64,000 bases of DNA, taken from AWTP1-13 sp963775835 (GTDB taxonomy: Bacteria; Pseudomonadota; Alphaproteobacteria; Rhizobiales; Hyphomicrobiaceae). Of this stretch, positions 42,250 through 52,142 are shown piece by piece. The translations under genes were made by a program, and so were the position numbers. The stretch is from positions 310,001 through 374,000 of the forward strand of contig CAVZKV010000026.1 of NCBI GenBank assembly GCA_963775835.1, read 5' to 3'. How positions within the stretch are numbered: the first letter of the stretch is position 1; the number at the start of each line of letters is the position of its first letter. The notes beneath the pieces were generated by a model. The model searched no databases. It was not told the DNA's origin and saw only the letters and a list, made by a program, of their open reading frames with translations.

Positions 42250-44451
42250 ATGTCCCTATCTTCGGCGAACGCCCTTTCGCAGCTGCCGGCAGACTTGCAC
42301 AAGCTTGAGGCCGAGCACGATCCGGACATACAGTTCCGGCCCTTGCTGCCTTGGGCCGCTTGGTTGGTGGCGGGGCTTCTGTTCGCGCTGTCCTGCTTTC
42401 ACTATTACACGGCCGGATTTGGCCTGCTCCCCGAAGTGATCCATCGCGGCATCCATGTTGCCTTCGTGCTGGGGCTGATCTTCCTCGTTTTCCCGGCGCG
42501 CCGCCAGAAGAGCGCCCGCCCTCCTCATTCGGGTCTGTGGCGGCCGCTAGGCATCGGCCTGCAGGACTGGCTGCTGGCGATCGCCGCCGCGCTCGCCAGC
42601 CTGTATGTGCCCTGGGTGTTCCACGATCTGCAGTTCCGCGTCGGCAATCCGGATCCGCTCGACTGGATCATGGGGACGCTGATGATCGTCGTCGTGCTGG
42701 AGGCGACCCGGCGCAGCGTTGGGCCGGCCCTCTCGATCATTGCCGTCGTCCTCATGATCTACGCGCTGCTGGGACCGTCGTTGCCCGGCATCTTCGCGCA
42801 TCCCGGCAACACCTGGAAAAGCGTGGTCAATCACCTTTACCTGACGGTCAACGGGGTCTATGGCATCGCCCTGGGTGTCGTCGCCACGTACGTGTTTCAC
42901 TACGTCTTGTTCGGCGTATTGGCGACGCGCGTCGGGCTCGGGCGCTTTTTCATCGATATTGCCACCGCCATTGCCGGGCGCTTTGCCGGGGGGCCGGCGA
43001 AGGTTTCCATCTTCGCTTCCGGCTTGTTCGGCATGATCTCGGGGAGCTCGATCGCTAACACGGTGACGGTCGGCTCGCTGACCATCCCGATGATGATCCG
43101 CATCGGCTATCCGCGCCACTTTGCCGGTGCGGTGGAATTGACGGCGGCCACGGGTGGCCAGATCACGCCGCCGATCATGGGTGCCGCCGCCTTTCTGATG
43201 GTGGAGTACCTCTCGATCCCGTATCAGACGATTATCATCGCCGCCATAACTCCGGCATGCATGCATTTTTTTGGCGTTTTCTGCCAAGTGCACTTCGAGG
43301 CCAAGAAACGTGGCATGCGCGGCATGACCGCCGCCGACTTGCCCAGGATAGGCGACGTCGTGCGGCGCGATTGGCCAACCTCAATTCCCCTGCTCGTCCT
43401 GCTGGTCGTCCTGTTCTCGGGTTTCACCCCCTACCTCGCGGCGTTCTGGGGCATCACCGCGTGCATCCTTATTGGTCTCAGCAATCGCAACCCGATCGTT
43501 GCCGTCGCCATGCTGGCCGCGGTGGTGGCGGCCGAGCTTGCAGGACAGCTCAGCGAATGGCTGGGCGTCGCCGTCATTCTCAGCGCTAGCGGCGCGGTGT
43601 CGGCGTGGTACGTTGCCAAGGATAGCGCCGGCCGAGAGCGCCTACTCGATGTTCTCGACGCCTTCGTCATGGGCGCTAAGTACGCCATCAGCGTCGGCGC
43701 TGCCGCGGCCGCCGTCGGCATCATCGTCGGCGTCGTGACCCTGACGGGTATCGGTTTCAAGCTTTCCGGCATCATAACCAGCACGGCAAGCGACCTGGCC
43801 GGCCTCACCAGCGCCGTGCTGCCCGCCGCGCTGTTTGCGCCCAAGGGGCTCACTTTGTTTTACACGTTGGTGATGACGGCGATCGTATGCATTCTGCTCG
43901 GGTGCGGGGTTCCGACCACGCCGACCTATATCATCATGGTGACGGTTGCAGCGCCGGCCCTCGCCATGATGGGGGTAGCGCCGCTGGTGGCGCACTTCTT
44001 CGTCTTCTATTATGGCGTGCTGGCCGATATCACGCCTCCCGTTGCGCTCGCCGCCTATGCGGGGGCGAGTATGGCCGGGGCCGATCCGTTCAAGACCGGC
44101 AACACGGCGTTTCGGCTCGGCCTCGCCAAGGCCCTGGTTCCGTTTGTCTTTGTCTACTCGCCCGCCATGCTGCTGGTCGGCAAGGGCTTCACTTGGGGTG
44201 AATTCTTCGAGACGACGATTGGCTGTGTGGTCGGCATCGTCATGTTGGCGGCCGCCTTGAGCAGTTACGGCTTGGCGCCAATCCGCGGTGCGGAGCGTCT
44301 CCTACTTGTGCTGGCCTCCGTGCTTGTAATTTCGCCCAGCCGCGTCGCCACCCTGACGGGGCTGGCGCTCGCCCTGCCGGTTCTGGTGCGTCAGCTGAAG
44401 GCCGCGAGACAAACTCCCACGCTCGCCAAGGCGCAGCCCGGTTCGGGCTGA
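42250..44451 (+). CDS. TRAP transporter fused permease (TAXI type, DctQM fusion)
   Basis: 733 residues with about 18 membrane helices, fusing the small (4-helix) and large (12-helix) TRAP subunits. Key large-subunit motifs are SIFASGLFGMISGSSIANTV near residue 255, TAATGGQITPPIMGAAAFLM near 297, and FYTLVMTAIVCILLGCGVPT near 535. They are followed by ITPPVALAAYAGASMAG near 595. The N-terminal soluble tail (SANALSQLPADLHKLEAEHD) is cytoplasmic. Ion-gradient driven import with the preceding TAXI protein. Start ATG 42250 chosen by family start. It is convergent with the GMC oxidoreductase, 26 bases apart. Confidence 0.94.
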   Translation: MSLSSANALSQLPADLHKLEAEHDPDIQFRPLLPWAAWLVAGLLFALSCFHYYTAGFGLLPEVIHRGIHVAFVLGLIFLVFPARRQKSARPPHSGLWRPLGIGLQDWLLAIAAALASLYVPWVFHDLQFRVGNPDPLDWIMGTLMIVVVLEATRRSVGPALSIIAVVLMIYALLGPSLPGIFAHPGNTWKSVVNHLYLTVNGVYGIALGVVATYVFHYVLFGVLATRVGLGRFFIDIATAIAGRFAGGPAKVSIFASGLFGMISGSSIANTVTVGSLTIPMMIRIGYPRHFAGAVELTAATGGQITPPIMGAAAFLMVEYLSIPYQTIIIAAITPACMHFFGVFCQVHFEAKKRGMRGMTAADLPRIGDVVRRDWPTSIPLLVLLVVLFSGFTPYLAAFWGITACILIGLSNRNPIVAVAMLAAVVAAELAGQLSEWLGVAVILSASGAVSAWYVAKDSAGRERLLDVLDAFVMGAKYAISVGAAAAAVGIIVGVVTLTGIGFKLSGIITSTASDLAGLTSAVLPAALFAPKGLTLFYTLVMTAIVCILLGCGVPTTPTYIIMVTVAAPALAMMGVAPLVAHFFVFYYGVLADITPPVALAAYAGASMAGADPFKTGNTAFRLGLAKALVPFVFVYSPAMLLVGKGFTWGEFFETTIGCVVGIVMLAAALSSYGLAPIRGAERLLLVLASVLVISPSRVATLTGLALALPVLVRQLKAARQTPTLAKAQPGSG

Positions 44452-44477
44452 CGCCCGCCCGAACGGCTGTCGGCAAC

Positions 44478-46187
44478 TCAATTCGCCTGCTGCGCAATGG
44501 CGTCGGCAATCTTTTCCGCCGTCATCAGGGTGGGGAAGTTGGTGTTGGCGCAGGGCACCAGCGGGAAGATCGAGGCGTCGACCACCCGCAGTCCCTCGAC
44601 GCCGCGTACGCGGCCCTGTGGGTCGGTGACCGCCATGCTGTCTCCATCCGCCCCCATGCGGGCGCTGCAGGAGGCGTGCCAGACACCGATTGCGGCCTTG
44701 CGGACAAAGGCTTCGAGCGCGTCGTCGTCCTGCATCACCTCGTCGAAAGCAAAGCCTTCGGTGATCAGGTTGCGTATCAGATAGCGGCGCAGCGCGGGTG
44801 GCCCGTCGAGCAGTGTGCCGGCGATCGAGGTCAATACCTTGTTCCTGGTGTTGACGATGCCGACCTTGCGCACGCGGTCGGAATAGGTGGCGGGGAACGG
44901 GTCGGAGGTTACCTCGCGCATCGTCGCCGTGTCATAGAACCGGCCCATCTTGCGGAAGGCTTGCATCAACCGCTCGAGATCGCGCCGATCCGACAGCAGG
45001 TTGAACTCGACCAGTGGTTCATCGCGCCAGTCGCGCGAGGCCAACTTGACCTCCCCGCGCTCGGAGGCCGTATGGTAGACGGCGATCAGGAAGGAGGCGA
45101 TGCGCTCGCCTACCGCATGCCATGCCGACTTGCTGATGGCGACGACGAACATGTCGCCCTCGTGCATGCCCGCCAGATTGGAAGAATAGCGCAGGCCGAC
45201 GTGGATGTGGCGGCGGGTGAACTCGTTCATGCGCCCGTGCGGTTTGAGGTAGGCCGAGACGGAAATAGAGGGATGGTCCATCAGACCCTGGCCGACCCCG
45301 GCGCTGGCGTGCCGGACCTCGATCCCGAGGTCCTTGAGGTGACCGGCGGGGCCGATGCCGGCGCGCAGCAGATGCGCGGGAGAATGGATGGCACCGCAAG
45401 ACAAGATCACTTCGCGCGCCCTGAATTGGCGGCGCTGTCCTTGGACCTCAGCCACCACTCCCGTGCAGCGCTTGCCCTCGAAGGTGAGTTCGCTCACCTG
45501 AGTGTCGGTCGCGATGCGCAAGTTGTTACGCTGGCGCGTTGCCGGATCGAGATAGCCGATGGCCGCCGACACTCGCCGCTCGTAGGCATTGGAGATCGCG
45601 ATCGGATAGTAGCCGTCTCTCCACTCCCCGTTTTGATCAGGAAGGTATTCGAAGCCGGCCACTTTGAAGGCCTCCGCCGCGGCTTTGGCGTGACCTGTCC
45701 ACAAATCAGGAAAGATGCGGCGCACCGGGATGCGGCCCTCTTTGCCGTGCAGCGCGCCGTCGAAATCCATGTCACGCTCGACCTTCTTGTAGTAGGGCAA
45801 CACATCCTTCCAGCCCCAGCCACGTGCACCGCGCGCAACCCATTCTTCAAAGTCCGCCGGCGAGCCGCGATTGGCGAGCTGGCCATTGATCGAGGAGCCG
45901 CCACCGAGAATGCGTGCCTGCTCATATTTGCGCAGGGGTGGCGGGCTTTCCGTCGGATTGTTGTGCGACACCACCTCGGTGCGCACCTTCAAATTGGTCC
46001 AGTGGTAGCGTGGATCGAAGTAGGCGGTGCCGGGATAGCTGTCGAGCACCTCCGGCGGCACGCGGCCGTGCGGAGTGTCCTGACCGGCTTCGAGCAACAG
46101 GACCTCGCACGTGCTCCTGGCCGACAGGCGGTTGGCGAGCACTGATCCGGCCGAGCCGCCGCCGACGATGATAAAGTCGTAGATCAT
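44478..46187 (-). CDS. GMC family FAD-dependent oxidoreductase (choline dehydrogenase-like)
   Basis: 569 residues. N-terminal FAD-binding IIVGGGSAGSVLANRLS, then ILGGGSSINGQLANRGSPAD (GMC signature 1) near residue 95, EVILSCGAIHSPAHLLRAGI (signature 2) near 270, and the C-terminal active-site block VWHASCSARMGADGD near 505. NTNFPTLMTAEKIADAI ends the protein. It oxidises an alcohol to an aldehyde; substrate cannot be assigned. Start ATG 46187. It neighbours the TRAP transporter and diverges from OYE/FAH genes, so it likely belongs to one catabolic unit. Confidence 0.92.
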   Translation of the reverse strand: MIYDFIIVGGGSAGSVLANRLSARSTCEVLLLEAGQDTPHGRVPPEVLDSYPGTAYFDPRYHWTNLKVRTEVVSHNNPTESPPPLRKYEQARILGGGSSINGQLANRGSPADFEEWVARGARGWGWKDVLPYYKKVERDMDFDGALHGKEGRIPVRRIFPDLWTGHAKAAAEAFKVAGFEYLPDQNGEWRDGYYPIAISNAYERRVSAAIGYLDPATRQRNNLRIATDTQVSELTFEGKRCTGVVAEVQGQRRQFRAREVILSCGAIHSPAHLLRAGIGPAGHLKDLGIEVRHASAGVGQGLMDHPSISVSAYLKPHGRMNEFTRRHIHVGLRYSSNLAGMHEGDMFVVAISKSAWHAVGERIASFLIAVYHTASERGEVKLASRDWRDEPLVEFNLLSDRRDLERLMQAFRKMGRFYDTATMREVTSDPFPATYSDRVRKVGIVNTRNKVLTSIAGTLLDGPPALRRYLIRNLITEGFAFDEVMQDDDALEAFVRKAAIGVWHASCSARMGADGDSMAVTDPQGRVRGVEGLRVVDASIFPLVPCANTNFPTLMTAEKIADAIAQQAN

Positions 46188-46745
46188 GCATCCCCCGTGC
46201 TGCTCGCGCGCATCACAACGCTCACCGCCGGTGCCGCGGCGAACCCGATCTGGTGTCGCTCGCTGGTTCGCACACAGCGCGCGAGACCCCGACGTGGCGA
46301 CGGCGCCTGCACGGCGCCGACGGGCCGCGTCCTGTTGTAGCGAGGTCGGGCGCCATTCGAAAGGTAGGTTGCTCGCGCTGCCTCCCGAGAGGTGCCGCCG
46401 GGCGCCCGGGGCCTCCCGGGCCATGGGCGTCGTTGCCGTTGGCGGAGCGCCCGCCTGAGACGTTTCGTGTTCGGCGGCAGCGGGGGCTGGCCCGCCGGCA
46501 TGGATGGGGCGCACCGGCCGGGCGCACGGGTCCGCCACGGCAAGATGCCGCCGCGCGCGAACCCCCGGCCGGTCGCGCCGTGGTTGAGCTGCGCCAAAGC
46601 GGCCGGGATGTTGAGCCCCACCCACGCAGGCCGCGAGCGCGCGGCGGCCAGCGTGCCAGTCTGGCAGTCTAGCAGTTGCGCACTTGACAGGTTGGCCTCC
46701 ATGCTGCTGCCCTCCAGGCCCCGCCGTCCACAGCCGCCCGACCCC
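46188..46745. other. Divergent gap between GMC and OYE-like genes
   Basis: 558 GC-rich bases that should hold the divergent promoters of the catabolic genes. Long open frames cross it in both directions, but they are Arg/Pro/Ala-rich and have no start or family signals. No regulator gene is encoded here. Confidence 0.45.
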
Positions 46746-47933
46746 ATGACCAAGCCGCTGCTCTTCACACCGCTCAGGATCAAGGACGTCACCTTCAAGA
46801 ACCGCGTCGTGATCGCGCCGATGGCGACCTATGCCGCCGTCGAGGGGATCGCCCAGGACTTCCATTTCGCCCACTGGGGCCGGCTGGTGCTGGGCGGGGC
46901 CGGCTGCCTTTTCGTGGAGGCCACAGCCGTTACCGATCAGGGCCGCATTACCAATGGCGATCTCGGTTTGTGGTCTGCGGCGCACGTGCCCCCTCTCAGG
47001 CGCATCGCCGCCTTCATGAAGGGGCGCGGCGTTGTTCCCGGTATTCAGATCGCGCACGCGGGACGCAAGGGGTCCATGCAACGGCCCTGGCACGGCAACG
47101 GAGCCCTGACGGCTCAAGATTTGGCGCGGGGCGACAAGACCTGGGAGATCGTTGCGCCGACCGCCCAGCCGATGGCCGACGGCCACATCGTGCCGCGCCA
47201 GCTGTCCATCTCCGACTTGGACGCGCTCAAGAGAGGCTGGGCCGACGCCGCCGAGCGGGCATTGGAAGCCGGCTTCGAGGTGCTCGAAATCCACAATGCC
47301 CACGGCTACCTGATGCATCAGTTTCTCTCACCTCTCTGCAATACGCGCAGCGATGGCTACGGCGGTGATTTTGCCGGCCGCACGCGCTTTCCCCTGGAGG
47401 TTGCCGAGGCCGTGCGCGCCGCCTGGCCCAAGAGCAAGCCCTTGTTCTTGCGCGTCTCGGCGGTCGACGGCAGCGAGGGCGGCTGGGACCTGGAAGATAC
47501 CGTGGCCTACGCCAAGGAACTCAAGGCGCGAGGCATCGACGTCGTCGACTGTTCATCGGGTGGCCTTTACGGCTCGGCTACCGCCGCGCGCGTCAAGCGG
47601 ACGTGGGGGTTTCAGGTGCCGTTCGCCGAGCGCGTGCGCCGGGAGGCCGGCGTCATGTCGATGGCGGTGGGCTTGATTGTTGATCCGCATTTCGCCGAGC
47701 ACATCCTGCGCCAGGAACGTGCCGACCTTATCGCCATCGGGCGCGAGGCTCTCGTCAATCCGTGTTGGCCCCAGATGGCGGAAATTGCGCTCGGGCGCAA
47801 GCCCGTCGACGCCATGGACGATTGGCCGGTTGAGTACGGTTGGTGGCTGAAGCATCGCGAGTGGGCGATCGAGCGCATTCGCGCCGAGGCGGTGGTAGGC
47901 TCAAGCAAGGATCTGAAGGAGATGCGGCCATGA
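46746..47933 (+). CDS. NADH:flavin oxidoreductase, OYE family (YqjM/XenA-like)
   Basis: 395 residues, FMN-binding TIM barrel reducing activated C=C bonds with NAD(P)H. Motifs: LFTPLRIKDVTFKNRVVIAP at the N-terminus, GIQIAHAGRKGS near 96, and EVLEIHNAHGYLMHQFLSPL near 178, with the His-Asn pair replaced in part as in YqjM relatives. CNTRSDGYGG follows, then SMAVGLIVDPHFAEHIL near 315. Start ATG 46746. The stop overlaps the next gene's ATG (ATGA), so it is cotranscribed with the FAH-family gene. Confidence 0.92.
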   Translation: MTKPLLFTPLRIKDVTFKNRVVIAPMATYAAVEGIAQDFHFAHWGRLVLGGAGCLFVEATAVTDQGRITNGDLGLWSAAHVPPLRRIAAFMKGRGVVPGIQIAHAGRKGSMQRPWHGNGALTAQDLARGDKTWEIVAPTAQPMADGHIVPRQLSISDLDALKRGWADAAERALEAGFEVLEIHNAHGYLMHQFLSPLCNTRSDGYGGDFAGRTRFPLEVAEAVRAAWPKSKPLFLRVSAVDGSEGGWDLEDTVAYAKELKARGIDVVDCSSGGLYGSATAARVKRTWGFQVPFAERVRREAGVMSMAVGLIVDPHFAEHILRQERADLIAIGREALVNPCWPQMAEIALGRKPVDAMDDWPVEYGWWLKHREWAIERIRAEAVVGSSKDLKEMRP

Positions 47934-48796
47934 AGCTGATGATGTTTGAAAAAGGCAGTGGTGCGGCCCTCGGCTTGGCGGAGAACGGTGCCGTTGTCGA
48001 TCTTGCCGCCGCCGACGCTACCCTGCCAAAGGATCTACACGGGCTGATGCTGGCTGGAACCCGGGCGCTGACGGCGGCCAAGGCCGCAGCCGCGAGCATC
48101 CCCGCTTCGGCCAGGCTGCCGCTCGATACGGTGAAGCCTTTGCTGCCGATCCATCCCGCGGCAAAAGTCATTTGCGTTGGGCTTAACTATGCGCTGCACG
48201 CAAAAGAAGGCGGACACGCGATTCCCACCTACCCGTCGTTCTTCCTGCGCGTGTTCAGCTCACTGTTGCCGGCGGCGCAACCGGTGGTCCGCCCGAAGCT
48301 GTCGGCCCAGCTCGATTATGAGTGTGAACTTGCGATCGTGATCGGCAAAAAGGGCCGTCATATTGCCGAGGCCGGGGCCTTGGAGCACGTGTTTGGCTAT
48401 ACGCTCTTCAACGACGTCTCGGTGCGCGACTTCCAGCGCAAGAGCTCGCAATGGACGGCCGGCAAGAATTTCGACGCCACGGGTCCCTTGGGACCTTGGG
48501 TCGTGACCCCCGACGAGTTGCCACCAGGCGCTTCCGGCCTGCGCATTATGACGCGCGTCAATGGCGAGATCATGCAGGATTCCAACACCTCCGATATGAT
48601 CTTCTCCAGCGCGCGCATCATCGCACTGCTGTCGGAGTTCATGACGCTGGAGCCGGGCGATGTGATCGCCACCGGCACCCCCTCGGGGGTGGCGCATGCG
48701 CGCAAGCCGCCGACCTGGCTCAGGGCTGGCGACAAGGTAGAAGTCGAAGTGGAAAGGATCGGTGTGCTGGCCAACCCCATTGTCGATGAGCAGTGA
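47930..48796 (+). CDS. Fumarylacetoacetate hydrolase family protein
   Basis: 288 residues. The FAH-fold C-terminal domain begins at VICVGLNYALHAKEGG (about residue 78); metal ligands are in LDYECELAIVIGKKG (about 125) and VFGYTLFNDVSVRDFQRK (about 153). GDVIATGTPSGVAHARKPP near 245 is conserved in hydratase/hydrolases cleaving C-C bonds or decarboxylating ring-fission products. Overlaps the OYE gene by four bases. Together the pair could reduce then hydrolyse an unsaturated diketo or oxo acid, but substrate is inference. Confidence 0.92.
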   Translation: MKLMMFEKGSGAALGLAENGAVVDLAAADATLPKDLHGLMLAGTRALTAAKAAAASIPASARLPLDTVKPLLPIHPAAKVICVGLNYALHAKEGGHAIPTYPSFFLRVFSSLLPAAQPVVRPKLSAQLDYECELAIVIGKKGRHIAEAGALEHVFGYTLFNDVSVRDFQRKSSQWTAGKNFDATGPLGPWVVTPDELPPGASGLRIMTRVNGEIMQDSNTSDMIFSSARIIALLSEFMTLEPGDVIATGTPSGVAHARKPPTWLRAGDKVEVEVERIGVLANPIVDEQ

Positions 48797-48804
48797 GGCG
48801 GCGG

Positions 48805-50058
48805 TCAGCCGGCCGACTGGTTGACCACCGGCTTGGCGACGGACGCCCGCACCACCGGGATATCGGCGTCGGCGAGCGCGGGCATACGCCGCTTGCGCGC
48901 CAATGCCTTTTCGATGAAGGGCGCCAGCTCTTCCGCCTTGCGGCGGTCGCGTTCGGGGCTTTTGGCAGCGAACTCGTGCAAGACCTCGCGCGCCAAGAGC
49001 TCGAGGGACTCGCAGATATGCGCGTGCTTGTTGCGCCCAGCCTGCTGCAGCAAGATGATTTGGTCGATGCCGGCGGTTTCGAAGGAGCGCACGTGCTCGC
49101 GAAATTCGGCCGGTGTGCCGATACCGCGCGAGCGTTGAAAGGCACTGGCCAGGCTCTCTGCGCCGGCTACCGTGGCCGCCAGCGCGCCGCTGCCGCGCTC
49201 CGCTTGAAACTCTTCGAACAACCGCGACCGGCCGGGCACCGTGTCCTTGGCGACGAGCGCGGAAATTGCGTAGCGGAAGAACTCAAAGCCTTCCTGGCCG
49301 CGTCGGGCGGCCTCGCCCGAATCGGCGTGCAGCGAAAAAGCCGACACCATGGCGATGTTGGCGTTCACGCTATGGCCTAGGGGCACGCACTGATCGCTCT
49401 TGATAATGTCGTAGTAAATGCTGCTCCAGGTACGCGCTTCGGCCTCGTCAATGAAGGAAAAGGCAAGCGCACCCAGACCATTGCTCGCCGCCACCTTGAT
49501 GGTGTCGCGATTGGTGCAGGCCATCCACATGGGCGGATGCGGCTTTTGCGTCGGCTTGGGGAGCACGTTGCGGCAGGGCATCTTGAACGAACGGCCCTCG
49601 AAGCCTGGATAAGGGGTCATCACCAGCATGTTGGCGATTTGCTCGGCCGCCTCGAGCGACATGGCCCGTTTCTCCTTGGCGGGGATGTTGAAGCCACCGA
49701 GTTCGAGCCGGGTGGCACCCTCGCCGATGCCCAATTCCGCGCGCCCGTTGGAGATGAGATCAAGCATGGCGATGGCTTCGGCGGTGCGTGCGGGATGGTT
49801 GTAGCTGGCGATCACCTGCCGAATGCCGTGGCCGAGCCTGATGCGCTTGGTGCGCGCGGCGGCGGCGGCCAAAAACACCTCCGATGCCGAGCAGTGCGAG
49901 TACTCTTCAAGAAAATGGTGCTCGACGGCCCAGGCGTAGTCGATGCCCAGCCGGTCGGCGAGTTCGACCTGGAGCAGGGCATCCTGCACGAGTTGGCGTT
50001 CGTCATCGGGACCCCACGGTTTGGGCAGCTGCAGCTCGTAGAAAATCCCGAATTTCAT
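48805..50058 (-). CDS. LLM class flavin-dependent oxidoreductase (luciferase-like)
   Basis: 417 residues with the bacterial luciferase-like TIM barrel. FGIFYELQLPKPWG opens the domain. SVEHHF-like block AVEHHFLEEYSHCSASEVFL lies near 44, followed by LGHGIRQVIASYNHPARTAEA near 72 and NGRAELGIGEGATRLELGGF near 105. SMAWMACTNRD-like MWMACTNRDTIKVAA falls near 177. It probably oxidises a substrate with reduced FMN or F420-like cofactor; class cannot be resolved. Convergent with the FAH gene, 8 bases apart. A 244-base gap separates it from the DUF169 gene, which precedes it on the same strand. Confidence 0.9.
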   Translation of the reverse strand: MKFGIFYELQLPKPWGPDDERQLVQDALLQVELADRLGIDYAWAVEHHFLEEYSHCSASEVFLAAAAARTKRIRLGHGIRQVIASYNHPARTAEAIAMLDLISNGRAELGIGEGATRLELGGFNIPAKEKRAMSLEAAEQIANMLVMTPYPGFEGRSFKMPCRNVLPKPTQKPHPPMWMACTNRDTIKVAASNGLGALAFSFIDEAEARTWSSIYYDIIKSDQCVPLGHSVNANIAMVSAFSLHADSGEAARRGQEGFEFFRYAISALVAKDTVPGRSRLFEEFQAERGSGALAATVAGAESLASAFQRSRGIGTPAEFREHVRSFETAGIDQIILLQQAGRNKHAHICESLELLAREVLHEFAAKSPERDRRKAEELAPFIEKALARKRRMPALADADIPVVRASVAKPVVNQSAG

Positions 50059-50302
50059 GCGGTTTTCTCGTACTAATGGCCAGATCCCAATCGTGTTGCC
50101 AGAACCCTAAGCAGGATCGCGCCGCTTGCCAACAACAGCGCGCCCGGCAAGCCGCTCCAGCCGATCGCAGGCCATCTGCCTCGCCGGCGTCCGCTGCCAC
50201 GCTGGCGGCGCTGCCAGCACACAGATGAGCGCCGAGGGTCCCAGGCGCGGCGCCGGGTCGAGGAACGCTGCCGCCAACGCGCCGTTGGGGCGCGGCTTGC
50301 CG

Positions 50303-51082
50303 TCAACTCCCCTTCGCGCGCTCCGGATAGCTGCGCGCCATGCCGGCGCGCACGTCCTGCTGGATGCCGTACTGCGGGAAGGGATAGCGAAAGCCGTTCT
50401 GCGCCAGCGCCTCCATACCGGCGATGGCCTTGGGCAAAAATTCCGGCGGCAGCGCCATCAGCATCTCCTCATCGAGCACGCCGCCATAGCGGCGCTCGGC
50501 GAAACAGGGGATCGACAGCGAGGGCTGTCGCAACTTGAGCGCGCGCCCCCAACTGTCCGCGCAGGCGCTCTCGCCCACCACCCCCCACTCGAAGTTCTTG
50601 TAGCCCGACCACTGCAGGCCGTTGATGAAGTACATCATCGCACCCGGCGTGGCGTAGAACAGGGCGATATCGGGTTGATCAAGCCGGCCCGACGCCAACG
50701 GCGCCACCGCCAACGCTTGATAGGTCCCATCCTCAACGCAGTGCATCGCCGCCTGGTGCGCGGCGGCGTCCTCGGGGGTTGCGAACCAAACGCCGCTCAT
50801 GTGGCGGCCCGATCGCCACGCCGCATCCTTGGCGCCACCAAGTCCGACCACCGCGCGGCACTGCGCGCCCACCAGATCCTCAGCGGTAACCCCGACCGTC
50901 CAACCCAAGCGCGCTGCCTGCGCCACCACCTGGTCAAGGGTATGCACGTTGGTGGGTCGCCGAATCCGAGGTATTGCCTCCATCTCGGCGCGGTCGGCGA
51001 ACAGCTTCATGGCAAAGGGGAAGCACCGCAGGCGCAGAAGGCTCGCAAGCCTGGCGGCAGTATCGGCGATGGCGTCCGGCAT
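50303..51082 (-). CDS. DUF169 domain protein
   Basis: 259 residues, soluble. The opening LRLRCFPFAMKLFADRAEME and the body (GWTVGVTAEDLVGAQCRAVVG, LFYATPGAMMYFINGLQWSG, ESACADSWGRALKLRQPSLS, PCFAERRYG) match DUF169, a family of unknown function with conserved cysteines that may bind a metal or cofactor. Several Cys are retained. Start ATG 51082 by family length; the frame upstream to 51409 is non-homologous. Next to an LLM oxidoreductase gene on the same strand, which may share its pathway. Confidence 0.88.
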   Translation of the reverse strand: MPDAIADTAARLASLLRLRCFPFAMKLFADRAEMEAIPRIRRPTNVHTLDQVVAQAARLGWTVGVTAEDLVGAQCRAVVGLGGAKDAAWRSGRHMSGVWFATPEDAAAHQAAMHCVEDGTYQALAVAPLASGRLDQPDIALFYATPGAMMYFINGLQWSGYKNFEWGVVGESACADSWGRALKLRQPSLSIPCFAERRYGGVLDEEMLMALPPEFLPKAIAGMEALAQNGFRYPFPQYGIQQDVRAGMARSYPERAKGS

Positions 51083-51233
51083 GACACGGGCTCCGCAGCG
51101 AACGAAAGGCTTCGCCCCGTTGTAGCCGGTTGCGGGGCGATGGCGCCAGCCCGCGGGGGCCAAACCGCCCCCGCCGAGCATGACCCCCCAACGCAGCGCG
51201 ACTGGTGAGCAGCACGCGCGCGGGGGTGCCTGT

Positions 51234-51995
51234 CTATTCCGTGGAGGCGCTGCGCGGATGCTTGGAGCGAACCGGACGGCGAGGCTTTTCCGGTGGCTGA
51301 TCATCATCCCCGAACAGGCTGAAGAAGCCACCGCCCGAGCCGGTTGGATTGCTGCTGGAGGCGCTGCTGTAACCGCTCGATTTTCCGGCCGGAGGGCTGT
51401 AGCCCGCAACCGATGTGAAGCGGTCCCAGGTCACCGTCACCTTGGTGCCCACCGGCACGCGTGGATAAAGGTCGAGCACATCCTGATTGTACATGCGGAT
51501 GCAGCCCTTCGACACCGCCGTACCAATCGTCCAGGGGGCGTCGGTGCCGTGAATGCGATAGGTGCTGGAGCCCAAGTACAGGGCGCGCACCCCCAAGGGG
51601 TTCATCGGGTGGCCACCCGGCACCCAGCGCGGCAAGCGCGGATTTTCGGCCACCATGGTCGGGGTGGGCGTCCAGGATGGGTTGACGCGCTTGTCGGACA
51701 CGCTGGTCACACCCTGCCAGCGGCTCTGCTCGCGCGGGATCGCGATCGGGTAGCTGAACGCCTGGCCGGGTTGCGTGATATAGTACAGGCGACGATCACC
51801 GAAACTGACAATGATCTGCCCCTTGCCATACTGCGGGCTGAAGCTCACAACTTCGCGACCACTGCCGCCCACCGTGCTGCCGCCACCCCAATCCCAGAAG
51901 AGTTGGGCAGACGCCGGGGCGATCTGCAACCCGGTCGTGACCGCCATGGCCCCCGCCGCGATGGCACTGCGGCAAAGCAAGCGTAAAATGCGCAT
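51234..51995 (-). CDS. L,D-transpeptidase (YkuD domain)
   Basis: 253 residues, exported by a Sec signal (residues 1-30, cleavage after APASA). The YkuD catalytic block has His149 in YRIHGTDAPWTIG and the nucleophile Cys165 in VSKGCIRMYNQD. GDRRLYYITQPGQAF near 66 and PGGHPMNPLGVRALYLG near 126 complete the fold. It forms 3-3 crosslinks or attaches lipoproteins to peptidoglycan. The C-terminal 50 residues are Ser/Gly and basic and disordered. Start ATG 51995 follows GGGAG. Divergent from the gamma-glutamyltransferase gene. Confidence 0.94.
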   Translation of the reverse strand: MRILRLLCRSAIAAGAMAVTTGLQIAPASAQLFWDWGGGSTVGGSGREVVSFSPQYGKGQIIVSFGDRRLYYITQPGQAFSYPIAIPREQSRWQGVTSVSDKRVNPSWTPTPTMVAENPRLPRWVPGGHPMNPLGVRALYLGSSTYRIHGTDAPWTIGTAVSKGCIRMYNQDVLDLYPRVPVGTKVTVTWDRFTSVAGYSPPAGKSSGYSSASSSNPTGSGGGFFSLFGDDDQPPEKPRRPVRSKHPRSASTE

Positions 51996-52142
51996 CGTCT
52001 CAGGCTCCCGTGTTCTTTTTGCCTGTCCCTCTCGTCACGGCGGACGATCTTGCCTCGGCCCAGGTGAACAGCGCCTTAGCAAAGTTCGAATTGATCGCCA
52101 TCGGCTCCGTGGCCTGGAGCCCATCGACAGGTGCCCGCAATC

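Noticed and set aside
44676..46145. 489-codon plus-strand frame opposite the GMC oxidoreductase
   Set aside because: All GMC signatures are on the minus strand. The plus frame reads as composition-driven shadow (Asp/Val/Ala/Arg-rich).
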